A DNA stretch of 64,000 nucleotides from Acanthacorydalis orientalis. Lineage: Eukaryota; Arthropoda; Insecta; Megaloptera; Corydalidae. The translations under genes were made by a program, and so were the position numbers. This document shows, piece after piece, positions 1 to 14,756 of this stretch. A model generated the notes under the pieces. The model made no database searches, was not told the DNA's origin, and was given only the letters and a program-made list of their open reading frames with translations. The stretch spans positions 14,614,310 to 14,678,309 of the forward strand of contig CM068322.1 of NCBI GenBank assembly GCA_034766995.1. The letters run 5' to 3'. Each line of letters begins with the position of its first letter. The first letter of the stretch is position 1.

Positions 1-425
1 TTTCAGTTACAAAACATTGACGTTATCTCAACTCATTAAATATGCTCAAATTTTGATAATTTTTCTTTTAGAAAGATATTGGTTGAAAAACTAGGTTCAA
101 ACATAAATATTAATCAAACCACGATAAATCCAAATATAAATTTTTACTGATCGAATTCCCATACATCTCATTGGCTTTATTTGACAATTATATTAATGTA
201 TGGATAATTCTTTTAAATTATTATAAAATAGGGTACGGAAACGGATGTGCGAAACAATTAGAAAGTTAATATAAACAAGTTATCATCTCTTACACGAACT
301 GATGATCCTTTTGTTATATATGTGTAAGGTCGACGGTCTTTCAAACATTGTTTGGCAAGTGAAAGGTCAGCTCATTAACTCCATTTAATTAAAATATCAA
401 AAGTATATTTCATGTATCGACAGTG

Positions 426-456
<31 letters not shown>

Positions 457-583
457 ATATATAAAAAAATGTCAGATTAATATTTTTTATAAAAATTAAC
501 TGAAGTTAAATCATTAAAAAAAATAACGAAATTATAACATTTTAATTTTAATGCAGATTTAAGAATGTATTACACATTTAATT

Positions 584-630
<47 letters not shown>

Positions 631-787
631 TATATATGATTGTATTTATTTGTATTCGAAGTACACAATGACCTATATTGCAAAGTGGTTGATATTTTTT
701 TACATTTAATTATTTTTTATAATACTTACATTTTTATAATAAAAATAGTAATAATAGTTTATACTTTTAGGCAAAATGACCGAAGTT
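1..787. other. AT-rich DNA, no gene seen
   Basis: No coding or RNA signature is visible. The stretch holds two pure (TA)n arrays (about 426-451 and 588-627) in otherwise unique AT-rich sequence. Confidence 0.6.
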
Positions 788-1660
788 TTAAGGCTGAAGT
801 TATATAATTCTTTTCTTCCCTTTTGGTCTTTTTAAACATTATGTTCTGAAAATAATTTATTTGTATGAAAGCATCCCTATATGGCTTGTATTATGGACAC
901 ATTTAAATTATACATTTGGCACTTGTCCGTTTCACATATTTTATGACTAATTCCTTTATTGCTATTGTAGTAAATTTGTCGTCCCACAAGTCCTATTTTG
1001 TCTATGGTTCTAATATATTTTAGTGGTATTAAATTTTAAGTATTACTTGCAGTCTAGAAAAGTACGGTTCTTTATTGTTTTGTATTATGCTACATGTCGA
1101 ATTTTCTACAATTTATATATCGTATCTTATGCTCTCTTCAGATATATTGTTCATTATTTTTTCTGTGTAACAGGTTATTTCCATAGAGTTTTGTCCGGTC
1201 CATAGTCACAGGGATCCGTATTTATCTAGTGTATTCTGAATTTGTGTGCACCAATTGTATTTACGTAGATTATTTGTAGAGTTATTTAGTTTTAGTAGTC
1301 TATCGTAGCACTTACGAGAGAAACGGCGTTCGTTCGTTTTTACTAATTTAGCCAAATATTACAGTTCTCTTTTGAATACGTCTTGTTCAAGTCTTGGTAC
1401 ACCCGTTTTGAGTCTAATCATATGCTCAGGTGTACAATTGGTAATGTGTAAACTAAGAGCTTTTTGAAAAAAAGATAATTTGTTCTACATCGTTGAATAA
1501 ACGTTGTCCCCAAATTCCGGCCCCGTAAAGTAATACAGTACATATAAACGATTTGAAGATCGTTCATCGTGGTTCCCAATTGCTAACTTTTTTTCTATCA
1601 TTGTTTCCCAAATATCTTTGATCCATTTTAGCCTTCGTTTGAAAATGGTTTACTGAATTG
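788..1660 (-). pseudogene. Decayed LINE ORF2 C-terminal region
   Basis: Reading the minus strand, about 1507-1548 gives the peptide VLLYGAGIWGQ, the motif that follows the reverse transcriptase domain in many CR1/Jockey/R1-like LINEs. After a frameshift near 1470 it continues with TPEHMIRLKTGVPRLEQDVF, then a basic stretch (KLVKTNERRFSRKCYDRLL) and a YNW...LDKYGSL segment with an in-frame stop. That order (TP..VRLETG..PLE, then nWa..I...L...G) is the usual layout of the ORF2 C-terminus. At least one frameshift and two stops make it non-functional. The strongest part is 1200-1560; extension down to about 788 rests only on weak resemblance and AT-rich reading frames. No poly-A or repeat tail and no target duplication could be fixed. 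The clade is uncertain. Confidence 0.6.
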
Positions 1661-1670
1661 TTGAAATATA

Positions 1671-1672
1671 TG

Positions 1673-1707
<35 letters not shown>

Positions 1708-1716
1708 ATGTGTGTG
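1671..1716. repeat. (TA)n(TG)n microsatellite
   Basis: Compound dinucleotide array: TA repeats pass directly into TG repeats, just beyond the 5' side of the LINE relic. Confidence 0.9.
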
Positions 1717-3034
1717 TTAAAAACATCTCTTTTAGAAGGTAATTTTGTTCCATAATGAAATATGACGAGACATATTGCAAGAGTTGTAACAAAGTATATT
1801 TTTGTACACAAAATTATATAATAAAATTAACGTTAGTTTCATGAATAAATAAATCTTAGCTTTAATAGGTTTATTATAAAGGTTTGCAACTTTTTGAATC
1901 CTGTTAAAAAAACACAGATTTTAACTGTTTTTTTATTTTAAATCAGCGAGTCAATTCTTTTTTCCTACAATCATAATTAATATCTTAATGTATATTTTAG
2001 TTAATGAGAAAAAGTTTGTGATATACATCATCCAAATAGAACAATTAGCAATAAATAATTTGAGCAAGCAAACAATCATTTTATCATTTAATAAAAATAT
2101 AAATATAGACACACGTGAATGTTCAATCTGTAACTATGACATCTATTCAAAAAATCTCAATTTTTTTAAAACCAAACTGTAATTCTCTCTAACGCACAGC
2201 TACGATAACACGCAATTTTATTTGCCAGTTTGACGTGTCATCTAGTCGGCAAACAGAATTCAATTCCGTTACTATTATTTGTTCACGTATGAAAGTACAG
2301 CAGGAGCAGAATGAATGTTCTCTTAGTTGATTGAATCGCTAGCATCCATCTCCATGTGTCAAGAGCTTTGAAGCACTACACTTTAACGTCTGTTCACTAC
2401 TATTACAAACGACGCATTTCCATACATCCGGATGTTTACTCACGTGTGGGTGTACGTATGTGTGAATGTGTCACTACAAATGTTTTACGTACGTAAAATG
2501 CACACAAGGTATTTTTTTTACTATTACATGCTGTGCATATCATTAAAAATGCAGCATCAGATTTACACGAATAGGATGTTTGATTGTATTTTTGAATAAT
2601 CATTTTCGTATGTTCGTTTCCATTGAAAAATATTGTTTTATGTAATGTTCTATGTTTACAAATCGAGCTGTAAATTTATGATAATTTTTAACGATGCATA
2701 TTTAGTTTCAATTAAAAATGACAAATTAAAATGCAATAAAAAGGTATACACTTGAAAAATTCTACTATTGATAAACATATTCATGTCATATATTACTAAT
2801 TAATGAAAAATTAATATGAAAATATATTATTTTTAATAATTCTAAATAAAACATTACTATAAAAGATAAACTCATAGATAAAGATAATAAAGATAAACTC
2901 AACTTTTTAAAAGATAAACTCATGTTTAATCACAATACATATTTTTATACAATACATGATTTTGAAAATAATTGGCGTATATTGCAATATATGTAAACCG
3001 TATATCCATATACATTATATCCATATACATTATA

Positions 3035-3038
<4 letters not shown>
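1717..3038. other. AT-rich DNA with one GC-richer island
   Basis: No gene is seen. About 2195-2480 is noticeably richer in G+C than its surroundings, is not repeated elsewhere in the window and shows no coding pattern. The rest is unique AT-rich sequence. Confidence 0.5.
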
Positions 3039-3087
<49 letters not shown>

Positions 3088-3300
3088 TTTCAATATATAT
3101 AAACCGTATATTTCAATATAATTACCAAGAGTGAAAAAATTAGAAAAAAAAAGACTAATAACTTTGTACTTAAGAGATATTCTCTGATATATTTTGTGTA
3201 CAAAAGTTTTATTGTTTTTTTAACAAATTTTCAATAATTTTTCTAATAATTCCATCATTTTTATTCTTATCTTTAGATATATATATATATATATAGATAG

Positions 3301-3342
<42 letters not shown>
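3039..3342. repeat. Pair of (TA)n arrays
   Basis: (TA)n arrays lie at 3039-3084 and 3277-3342, the second interrupted by a short GATAGATACA step. The DNA between them is AT-rich and unique. Confidence 0.85.
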
Positions 3343-3346
<4 letters not shown>

Positions 3347-3558
3347 CATAGAAAGAGAGGGAGAGAAATAGTCAAATAGATACGAATGAATATATAAACA
3401 GAGGAAAAAGAGATTGAAATTTTAAAATCTACTTTTTCTGTATTGGCCTATTTTCTAACTAAATTTAAATTAAGTATGTTATATTTAATTTTCTGACACG
3501 TAAATTCGGTATTTTAACTGATCATCAGTCTGAATTAATTTACACACATACACACATA

Positions 3559-3564
<6 letters not shown>

Positions 3565-3594
<30 letters not shown>

Positions 3595-3745
3595 AATAAA
3601 ATCAAAATGATTCACATAAAACTTTATAAAACAACGACGCTACAAAAAATACTCTAACAACAAGAATGATTATATAGAGATACTAACGTAATACATAAAA
3701 CAACACGTTGCGATATATCTATGTTAATGATTATATAAACATACT

Positions 3746-3836
<91 letters not shown>
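3565..3836. repeat. (TA)n arrays
   Basis: A short (TA)n array at about 3565-3591 is followed by a long one at 3749-3836, broken once by AAA. Confidence 0.85.
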
Positions 3837-3839
<3 letters not shown>

Positions 3840-3931
3840 AGAAACAACTTCGTTGCGATATATATGATAATTATATAGACATAACTGAGTTTAAAAACAT
3901 GTTTATTGTTTCATTATGTTACATTGTACAG

Positions 3932-4012
3932 GCTTGTAATTGGCAAGTGGGCGAACGCAGCGAGCCCGGAAGTTGAAATTCGCAACGAGCAAGGGGCAAA
4001 GCCTTTTCTTGT
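3932..4012. other. Isolated GC-rich island with short palindromes
   Basis: An abrupt GC-rich block inside AT-rich DNA. It contains GGGCGAACGCAGCGAGCCC (GGGC/GCCC arms around an 11-base loop) and a nearby AAGGGGCAAAGCCTT. There is no ORF and no second copy in the window. It could be an end of an unrecognised mobile element or transferred DNA; I cannot classify it. Confidence 0.35.
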
Positions 4013-5443
4013 GTGTATATATATATATGAAAATATAATAACGTATTAAACTAATATTTTTAAATATTAAAATAACTTTTACATGATGTTTGTATTGAAA
4101 AATAACTCACTGAAATGATTTATGAACAGTGATAAAAATGTTATTGATATAAAATTTAAAAAATATACGATAAATATAAATAAATATAAAATGCAAGAAA
4201 CTACAGAAAAAATATGTACATACAAATATTTATATAGAAATAATCAATATTACAAAAATGAAAGTTTATCAAAGTATTGTTATTACGTTTCAAATAACTT
4301 AATGAAAATGTCAAATATTTAAACATTAAATGATTTTTAAACATATGTTACTATGTTTTTCCAATCAATTTACCTCATGTATTTTCCTCATTAATAGTTT
4401 TTCACCCTTCGCTATTTACACAACAGGAATTTATATCGTCACATATTTTAGCTTCATACACAATTATTTGAAAATATTATCCACTAGATATTTGACAACA
4501 AATACAAACGTGACTTTTATAACTTTATCAAATTAATTTAATACATGTTAATAATATTCTGTTATTTTATTATATTTATTGTATTTTTCTCATGTTTATC
4601 CCATAGATTAGCAAGTCGTCATTTTAAAATATTTTTGAAAAATATACCATTACCAATCTTAATAAAAAATTATTAATTTTTTAGTTCATTTAATATACAA
4701 CTTTTTTTATTTCATATTTAATTTTATTTAAATATTATTTTATTTTTCTTCTAATAAATAGCATTATATCTTAAAACTCGTTACTAGGTATGTACTGATA
4801 AATGAGATATAAAAAAGTAAATAAAATACAAGTGCAGTAAATCTTAAATAAATGCGTATACACATAAAATGTTCTATTAGCATCTTTTTATTTTTATTAC
4901 GATTTCCGTATTATTTTGGTCTAATTTTATTTCTTAAATGACTTAAGACTTCATAGATATTATTTATGTAAGACTAACTGAAACCAAATGTCAATGGAAA
5001 TCAGTATATAAAAAACAATTAGAATTGATTTTTAAAGAAATAAAAAACCAAACATATGTACAATTAGTAACAAATTTCAAATGAAACGAAATCTAAATGT
5101 CTGAAATTTTAAAAAGTAGAACAAATATTAATTGTTATTCAATCGACAATTATTTAAAAATCCTTGTATATTTGAAAAAATATTTGTCTAGGAACTTTTT
5201 GAAAAAAACAAGTAAATGAAAATACCTTAAAATGAAAAGAAAAATTTAATTATAACATACTTTTTACGTGTTTTTCAAACAACAATGAAAAATTTATATA
5301 ATATATTTATGCATTTTTATTGAATGTATACATTTTCATCATGAAACGAAACTATGCCCCATTCATAGAAATAAATAAAGTGATTTATATATGAAAACAC
5401 ATTTAGTATTAAAAAAAATTGCAGCACTCTTATTGGTATTGTA
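4013..5443. other. AT-rich DNA, no gene seen
   Basis: Short open frames here (4122-4322 and 4330-4536) have the Lys/Asn/Ile/Tyr composition expected of random AT-rich DNA and show no recognisable domain. Nothing else stands out. Confidence 0.55.
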
Positions 5444-5522
5444 TTGGGTTGGTACAAAAGTAATTGCGGTTTTTATCAATTTATATTTGGCATCGATTTT
5501 TCTAGTTACCGTTATCTTGAGT
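5444..5522 (+). mobile_element. mariner 5' end fragment
   Basis: It starts with TTGGGTTGGTACAAAAGTAA, a mariner-type terminal inverted repeat, directly after a TA dinucleotide (5442-5443). The first 75-80 bases match, inverted, the terminal bases 8150-8226, well past the usual 30-base TIR, so both are the same (5') end of one mariner family. No transposase sequence follows to the right. Confidence 0.75.
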
Positions 5523-8226
<2,704 letters not shown>

Positions 8227-9975
8227 TTTTTAAAAATCAAGATTCTTTCTTTTCAAATCATTTTAAGTTTTTACATTCTATGAATCACAAAAAAGAAAAT
8301 ATTTCTATTTAATCTTTGTTTTAATTTACACTTTTTAGGGAAAATAAAGAAATTTTTCTTCGAAATTAAATATGAACTTTACATCGTATCGACTGCAATA
8401 TTTTTTTAAAATATTTAAAAATCGCATATTGTATATTTAAAATCTCTTACACGAAAATATTCTATTCTAGAAATACAAATTTCTTTATTAAGCAAGAAAA
8501 TTTTAAATTTATTATACTCTTGTGAATACGTAGTGAAATATTATTTTACTGCATACTTGAGCCCTTATCGAACATTTTAGACAGCTTTATCCCCTCAAAA
8601 CTTTCGTCTAAGGGATATTAATTTCAAATCTTTTTAAAAATTTATCAACACTACTCTATTACTTACACGCGTACGAAAATTATATAAATCATATTAAGAA
8701 AGATATGCACAGATAAAAAAATTGTACCGGAAAAGTTTTTTGAAATAAAAATTTAATTTATGAACACTAAATAAATATAATTTAAAAAAAAATAATTTTG
8801 TACTTTTCATTCCTCAATAATACAATAATTATTATCTGTTAGTTGAAAATAAACCCAACTTTATTTAAAAAAGTGATTTTTCATTATTAATTTCGCTTTC
8901 TAGATAATTCTCTTTACTAACTTTTAATGTTGATTTGATGGATTTTTTTTTAATTTTTTTCCACTAATTTTAAATAAAGTGTGAATCTTATTATCGTATT
9001 GGTGTCTTCTTTTATCTGATCGTTCCTCGAGGATGGAACTTCCCTAAAACCAACATTTCTCTTGTTAATTTGTTTTGTCTATGTAACGTCTGATTCGTGA
9101 AATATATGAGAAAACTATGGATATTTGTAATTAAAAATGCTTATGTGAGGTGGAAAAAATAAGCTTACATACCTTTTACCTCATAAACACCTTATATAAC
9201 GTTTCATAGATTTTATTAGTAGTTTTTTCCTTCAGCCAGAGGTTAAGTCCCCTTATTCATATAAAAGTTTAACTGTGTTTATATATTCGGAAACATCTTG
9301 TTATTTCAGAAAAAAATACTACGAACATAAATATCTAATATATATATATATAAAATAATTCCAAACGATTTTCGTATATGATATAATGGATACAAAAAAA
9401 AACATAAGACGGATTTACTTCAGTGTCCCATTTCTCTTAGTCGTACTTTTTCTTTGAATACCGTTTAATTCATTCCACAGATACCATACTGAAGTTCTCT
9501 GTCCAAGAAACTAACATCCAACTACATATTGATCGTGCCGTACGGTATGAATGCGTCACCGCTACTTGTCTGGTCTATTGTCTCTCACCACTGCTGCCAA
9601 CTTCAGCGTCGTACAGCAACAGCATGCTTTTGGTCGTGTTGCATTGGCACCGCACTCTCGTCCTCAATTAGGATTTATATTACGCCGTCATTAGAAACTT
9701 ACAGAGCGTCATGTGTCATGTGCAGAGACTCATTCCTCTTTCAGAAGATTTTAAAAAGAGACAAACATTTCTGGATCGTTTTTTTTCTTTAGACAGACAA
9801 TACGTATCATAGAATAACGAATATCTGTTTGTTTTTTCTTACGTTCAAATATCTAAGATGTTCAGTAACGATCCTCAATCTGTATATTTTTTTCGACACA
9901 AACACACTTGAATTGAAATTGAAAGATATAGAATAAAAGTAAAAATTTCTATAAATATATATGAATGATATTACT

Positions 9976-10009
<34 letters not shown>

Positions 10010-10395
10010 CTGAAATAAAATAATTTAAATTTCTTTTACAAATTAATTAGTATAATTACATTTATCTACATTAATCAGAGATTAATAGGTCGGTTGATCG
10101 GTAAGTCAATAGAGTGTCGGTTTTTTCTGGGGAGAAAAATTGAAATTTTGTCATAGTAACGCTCAGTTTTTATTTCTTGTTTCGAATAGCGGTTATACGA
10201 AAATTCTGTACAACGACCGTGCAACGAAGAGTGTCGTGCCTAGTTGAAAAGATATCTTCTCTATAATGTACACTTTTTATACAAAATATTGTAACCTTAA
10301 AATCGGAATTATTTACTGGTGGTTTACATTAAATTTTTAATAATTTGTTAATCTTTTCTCAATGAATAAGTCATTTCATAAACTTTGAGATAGTA
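8227..10395. other. AT-rich DNA, no gene seen
   Basis: Contains a GC-richer stretch at about 9480-9760 that includes an 87-codon open frame (9529-9792). That frame has no recognisable domain and is probably chance. A short (TA)n array lies at about 9980-10008. Confidence 0.5.
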
Positions 10396-10947
10396 TTAGG
10401 TTGGTAGGTAAATAATTGGCGTTTTTGTTTTTTTGAATTGTAACCTTAATATTGTCAATAAAAGTTTCTCTTCATTCTGTTAATGTTAATATCGTTATAA
10501 AGTGCATTTTTTGGTCTGTATGTTGGTAATATCGACTTTGATTTTATTAGTAATTTTGCTACAAATTGAACTACTGAATTAAAGATGGTAAAGAAGTAAA
10601 TAAGAGTATTTTTTATGAGTTCAAAACGGGTGATAAAGCAGCAGAAACTGTTTGGAAACTAAACGATGCTTTTGGTGTGGGTACTGTTAAGGAACGTACG
10701 GTGCAATAATAGTTCCAAAATTTTCGTACTGGGGACGATAGCCATGAAGATGAAGAAGGTCACGGACGTCCTTCTTCAGTTTACAACAACCAACTGAATG
10801 CGTTAGTTGAATTAGAACCAAGCACAACAATTCGAGAGTTTGCACAAAGGTTAAGCATTCAACAGTTATGGCCATTTAAAACCACTTAAATTAAAAAAGA
10901 CATGAATTTTAATGTTATAAACCGCAATTATTTTTCTACCAAGCTAA
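10396..10947 (+). mobile_element. mariner-derived MITE, copy 1
   Basis: A 552-bp element with ends TTAGGTTGGTAGG and rc TTAGCTTGGTAG, flanked by TA on both sides (10394-10395 and 10948-10949). It keeps the mariner 5' untranslated region and the N-terminal transposase coding region, then jumps from the second HTH straight to the 3' TIR. The internal reading includes FKTGDKAAETVWKLNDAFG, a stop-rich VQ**FQNF, and GRPSSVYNNQLNALVE. The residual start at 10585 is followed by a stop after four codons. Same family as 15866-16418 and 28572-29154. Confidence 0.88.
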
Positions 10948-12683
10948 TAGTGCAGATAAATTGTGGCAATAATATATTAAAATTTAATTACTTTAAGTTT
11001 GCAAAAAACTATCTTATAAATTAAACAAGCAATAATTTGTAAAATGTATACTGCAATTTATAATATAAACAATTTATAAATTCATTTTTATGAATTATAT
11101 ATTTTATTTAGAAAGTCGAACGCTGCGTTATAAATTTTCCAATGTATCCAAAAATATTTCAATATTACATTCAATGGAATCATCCGTATACATTTTGACA
11201 TCCGAAACATAATCATCACAAAATAAACATTTATATTCTATGTAAATTACCAAATGTATATTTTGATAAATCTCGTAATGTCGTAATTTATTTTGTGTAA
11301 AAACAAACTTCTTTCTGCAAAAACTCATAAATCGATCATCGCCAACACTATTGGTTCTGCATGTAATCTTTACATTATTTCATATATTCATATATCACAC
11401 TGTATAAAAAATATACGCGTTCGTCTACTGACTTTTAATCATATTCGTATGGTTTTTATATATGTGACGAACACAACTGTTTTCTTTTCTTTTAAATTAA
11501 TTCAAGCACTCAAGATCCGAATTTCTCCGCCTAAGGAAATATTTGATACGGTTTAGTTCGATATGATGTGAAAAATAGAATAGAAAAGCCCGTGAACCTC
11601 CCTCATTCCTTCACGAACGTGGACGACGCTATTTCAGTCCTCTTGCATCTGAATCCTGTTTACATAACATCACAAATTGTAAAAACAAACTCCGTCAGTT
11701 CCGATTCCGTGCCGTTTTCTTTTTTTCCTTCGTCCGATTCAATTTTGAAGCTAACGCGACACTATCAATAAAATCTTTCTGCGACTATCTTCGACATTGT
11801 GTTTCGTTACGATGGGCGTCGACGAGCATCATTTGTAAGGGTTCATTTCCCAAACGCGCGGGAGGATTTCTGATTTGACAGTTGTTGTTGACTCGAGAAA
11901 ACTTCTAGCGCCGACAGTCGACTCCTCTACTCTTTTATCAACTTTTTAAGTGGATTTGCTAGTTTGACATGGTCTCCGTTTGACGACACGGTTACCACCT
12001 ACTACGCATACTGTGTTGTCTGAGGGTGTGTTCGAACATCATGTATCTACTACTGATGGAGTTTTCTACGTATTCGTCTTCTTATTCGCGTCACCGTGAC
12101 GCACTGTCGAGAGAGAACTAGTCTTTCTTCCTTGATAACATTATTTATTACTAACGTCTTTAACTTTATTCCACATACTGTATATTTCATTGTCCTGTTT
12201 ACATGATGATTTTTTTTCTAGTGGAAACTCGAAACGTGTTTTTTGCTTTCATACATTTTTTTGTACAAACTAATAAAAAGCGTTTTTCTATATTTGTAAG
12301 AAAATATTTTTTATTATCAAAATAAATTTCTGTTCTCTGAAATCAAATGTTACCCTTTAGAAAAAATATCATTTAATCATATCATAACAGTATAGCTCCT
12401 ATTTTTAAAAAATATTTTCAATTGAAACATTTCGTATATATGATAATTATTTTTTAATAATCATTTACATTTAAAACAATTAATATGAAATTTCAGTTTA
12501 CTTTCATTAATTATTTCAAACCAATGTACTAACTAATGTGTATGTGACATTAATTAATTGTATCTTATCATAAACTACCATAGCACTCAAATCTAACAAA
12601 TTTTTTTAATCGATTAATTGTTTTCCATGTTAACTTTGAATATGAATAAATAAAATATTTGAACAGTAGATTATTTCTATGAA

Positions 12684-12688
<5 letters not shown>
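10948..12688. other. AT-rich DNA with a GC-richer island
   Basis: About 11520-12130 is far richer in G+C than its surroundings and is single-copy in the window. Open frames there (for example 11568-11771) match no family I recognise. It could be a conserved noncoding or regulatory block. The remainder is unique AT-rich DNA. Confidence 0.45.

Positions 12689-12750
<62 letters not shown>
12689..12750. repeat. (TA)n microsatellite
   Basis: About 31 uninterrupted TA units in AT-rich DNA. Confidence 0.95.
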
Positions 12751-12754
<4 letters not shown>

Positions 12755-13462
12755 ATTTAAAACTTTTAATATTTTGAAAAAGTATATGCCTACTACGCCG
12801 AGAAAGAACATTTTATTGAAATACACTTATGTTTGATTTTTCTAATCAAAAGTTCGATATAAGTAAAATTGGGACATACAGTTGATACAAAATATTAAAA
12901 AATAAAAACTAAATGTTAAGTGTAACATGCACATTTTTTAATTTCACTGGCCTAAAATATATGTTTTATTATAATTAAAAATATATTTTTGTAATTGCAA
13001 AATATTCAATTTATTCTTTTTTCAAATTTGAAATATGAATTTTTTTACATACAACTATGTTATTTTTCACCCGAAAGTATTGCAATCTTTTCTAAATTTC
13101 ATAGTAACCTATCTCCGTAACGCACGATAATACACAAACATTCCTGAAATTGTCCTGAAATGATAACTTTAAATATATTTTTTGTAAAATCATATATATA
13201 TATATTACATACAATTACTTTTCCATAAAATTTCATTATTATCTAATAAATCTAATTAATTCAAAATCATATTTTTATTCTTCAAAATTAAACATTCAGA
13301 AATGGTAAAAATGTTCAAGTTGCATATTTGTAGTAAGACTATTTAAAAAATCTCATTTTGGTAATTTCTGTGAATGAAATCGAAAAATATGATTATATTA
13401 CACTAAAAAAAATAAAATATCTTATTTTCATTCCCGTTACTTTTTCGTTATTTTAAAATATG

Positions 13463-13465
<3 letters not shown>
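12751..13465. other. AT-rich DNA, no gene seen
   Basis: Unique AT-rich sequence with a short TA run at about 13193-13204; nothing else recognised. Confidence 0.55.

Positions 13466-13494
<29 letters not shown>
13466..13494. repeat. (TA)n array left of Tigger element
   Basis: The array runs directly into the CAGTCGAATCTG terminus of the Tigger-like element and resumes on its other side, so the element lies within a TA tract. Confidence 0.9.
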
Positions 13495-13497
<3 letters not shown>

Positions 13498-14658
13498 TCG
13501 AATCTGTTTTTATTCGTATATTTTTAATGCGATTTTGAAGTTGTGCGATGGATATTTCACGCGAATTCGGAGTTTTCCCATTGTATATACATTATTGAGC
13601 TGCACGTTGTTTAAAAAATGTTCAGTTGTGCAGTTCAAATTATCATATTTTTTAAATTTATATTTTTTGGTTTAAAATTTTCTATTTTGGACTGTTTGAA
13701 TCATATATCTACTATCTCTGAAGTAAGACCACAAACTTTAAATTCCTGCTGGAAATCAACTTGGCCTGGATGTGTTGCAAACAGTGTAACCATTCAAACA
13801 TCGACATTATCAGCTGAAATCATTACTTTGGTACATGAAAATGGTGGAGAAGGTGTTGATACCTTCAGCCAGAATGATGTCGATGTATTGCTTGTGAATA
13901 ATGCCTTAAGTGACTATGATATTATTGGTATAACTTTAGATATCGTCGAAGGTCCAGAAAACGATAGTAAAACGAAAGAAGAACCTATCCCCTTCACTTC
14001 AAATACAATTCGAGAAGGTCTTCAACTTTAAAATAAATTGGAACGTCATTCTCTTGTTCATGACATAAATTCTGAACGAGCTTTTAAATAACAACGTAAA
14101 CTAAATAATTATATATCTGGATGTCGGGCACTGCATAAAAAATTAGTAAAAACATCATAGAAAAGTTTAATCACTGATTACAATATCAGATGAAAAATTC
14201 AACACAAAACGCTGATGAAGTTACCGTTAATTTTGTTTGGGGAGAACCACTGCCTTTACCATACACTGACTATCTCTTATAGTGATGAAAGTAATTCAGC
14301 ACCAGTTCGTTAGTGGTGCCGAACATTATCAGATAGTGACGATGATTCTGATGAAATATGGAAACATAATTTTTTTTCAATAAAATTAAATAAAGTTTTA
14401 AACCAAACTTATTTAAAATTTATATTAATTTCTTTCAAATTTTTGAAGGATTTTTTAGGTATTCTCATCATCCTGAATTTTCATTAACTTTTTTATGCGA
14501 TTCTGGGTATACTTTAACCTATTGCTTTGGTTTTATGCAATTTTAGAAAATTATGGAACGTATTCCTAATTTTTCAACATAAGTTATGTCTTTTTATACG
14601 ATTTTTTATGTACGGTTTTCTGTGGAACGCATCTACCGCATAAAAAGAGATTTGACTG
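13495..14658 (+). mobile_element. Tigger/pogo-like DNA transposon relic
   Basis: A 1164-bp element with inverted termini CAGTCGAATCTGTTTTTAT and, from the other end, CAGTCAAATCTCTTTTTATG, flanked by TA on each side. TA duplications and CAGT-type termini fit the pogo/Tigger group of the Tc1/mariner superfamily. Inside, only the C-terminal tail of the transposase remains (see 13700-14380). The N-terminal DNA-binding (CENP-B-like) region and the DDE catalytic domain are gone, so this is a non-autonomous deletion copy. Confidence 0.8.
13700..14380 (+). pseudogene. Tigger-like transposase C-terminal tail
   Basis: The frame open to 14031 reads LNSCWKSTWPGC, then EIITLVHENGGEGVDTFSQN, DVDVLLVNNALSDYDIIGI and an acidic tail. 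In the Tigger/pogo family the post-catalytic region has the order 'LNxCWKKLWP', a helix with 'EIVxLAxxLGxEGFExxxEEDVxEL', then an acidic segment, which is what is seen. After the stop at 14029-14031 further fragments (ERAFK, HKKLVKTS, SDSDDDSDE) continue in broken frames. No catalytic aspartates are present. Whether the upstream frame from 13618 was ever translated is unclear. Confidence 0.7.
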
Positions 14659-14756
14659 TATATATATATATATACTGTCAAATATCTTTATATATATATA
14701 TATATATATAAAGAGATTAGACTATATATATATATATATATATATGTATATACATA
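14659..14756. repeat. (TA)n tract with mini inverted repeat
   Basis: TA repeats right of the Tigger element enclose a roughly 50-bp palindrome (about 14674-14724): CTGTCAAATATCTTTATA, a pure TA centre, then TATAAAGAGATTAGAC. Both arms resemble the Tigger terminus CAGTCAAATCTCTTTTTAT, so it looks like a fold-back remnant consisting of little more than two TIRs. Confidence 0.65.

Noticed and set aside
9529..9792. 87-codon ORF in a GC-richer block
   Set aside because: No recognisable domain, odd Cys/Ser composition and no splice or start context; probably chance.
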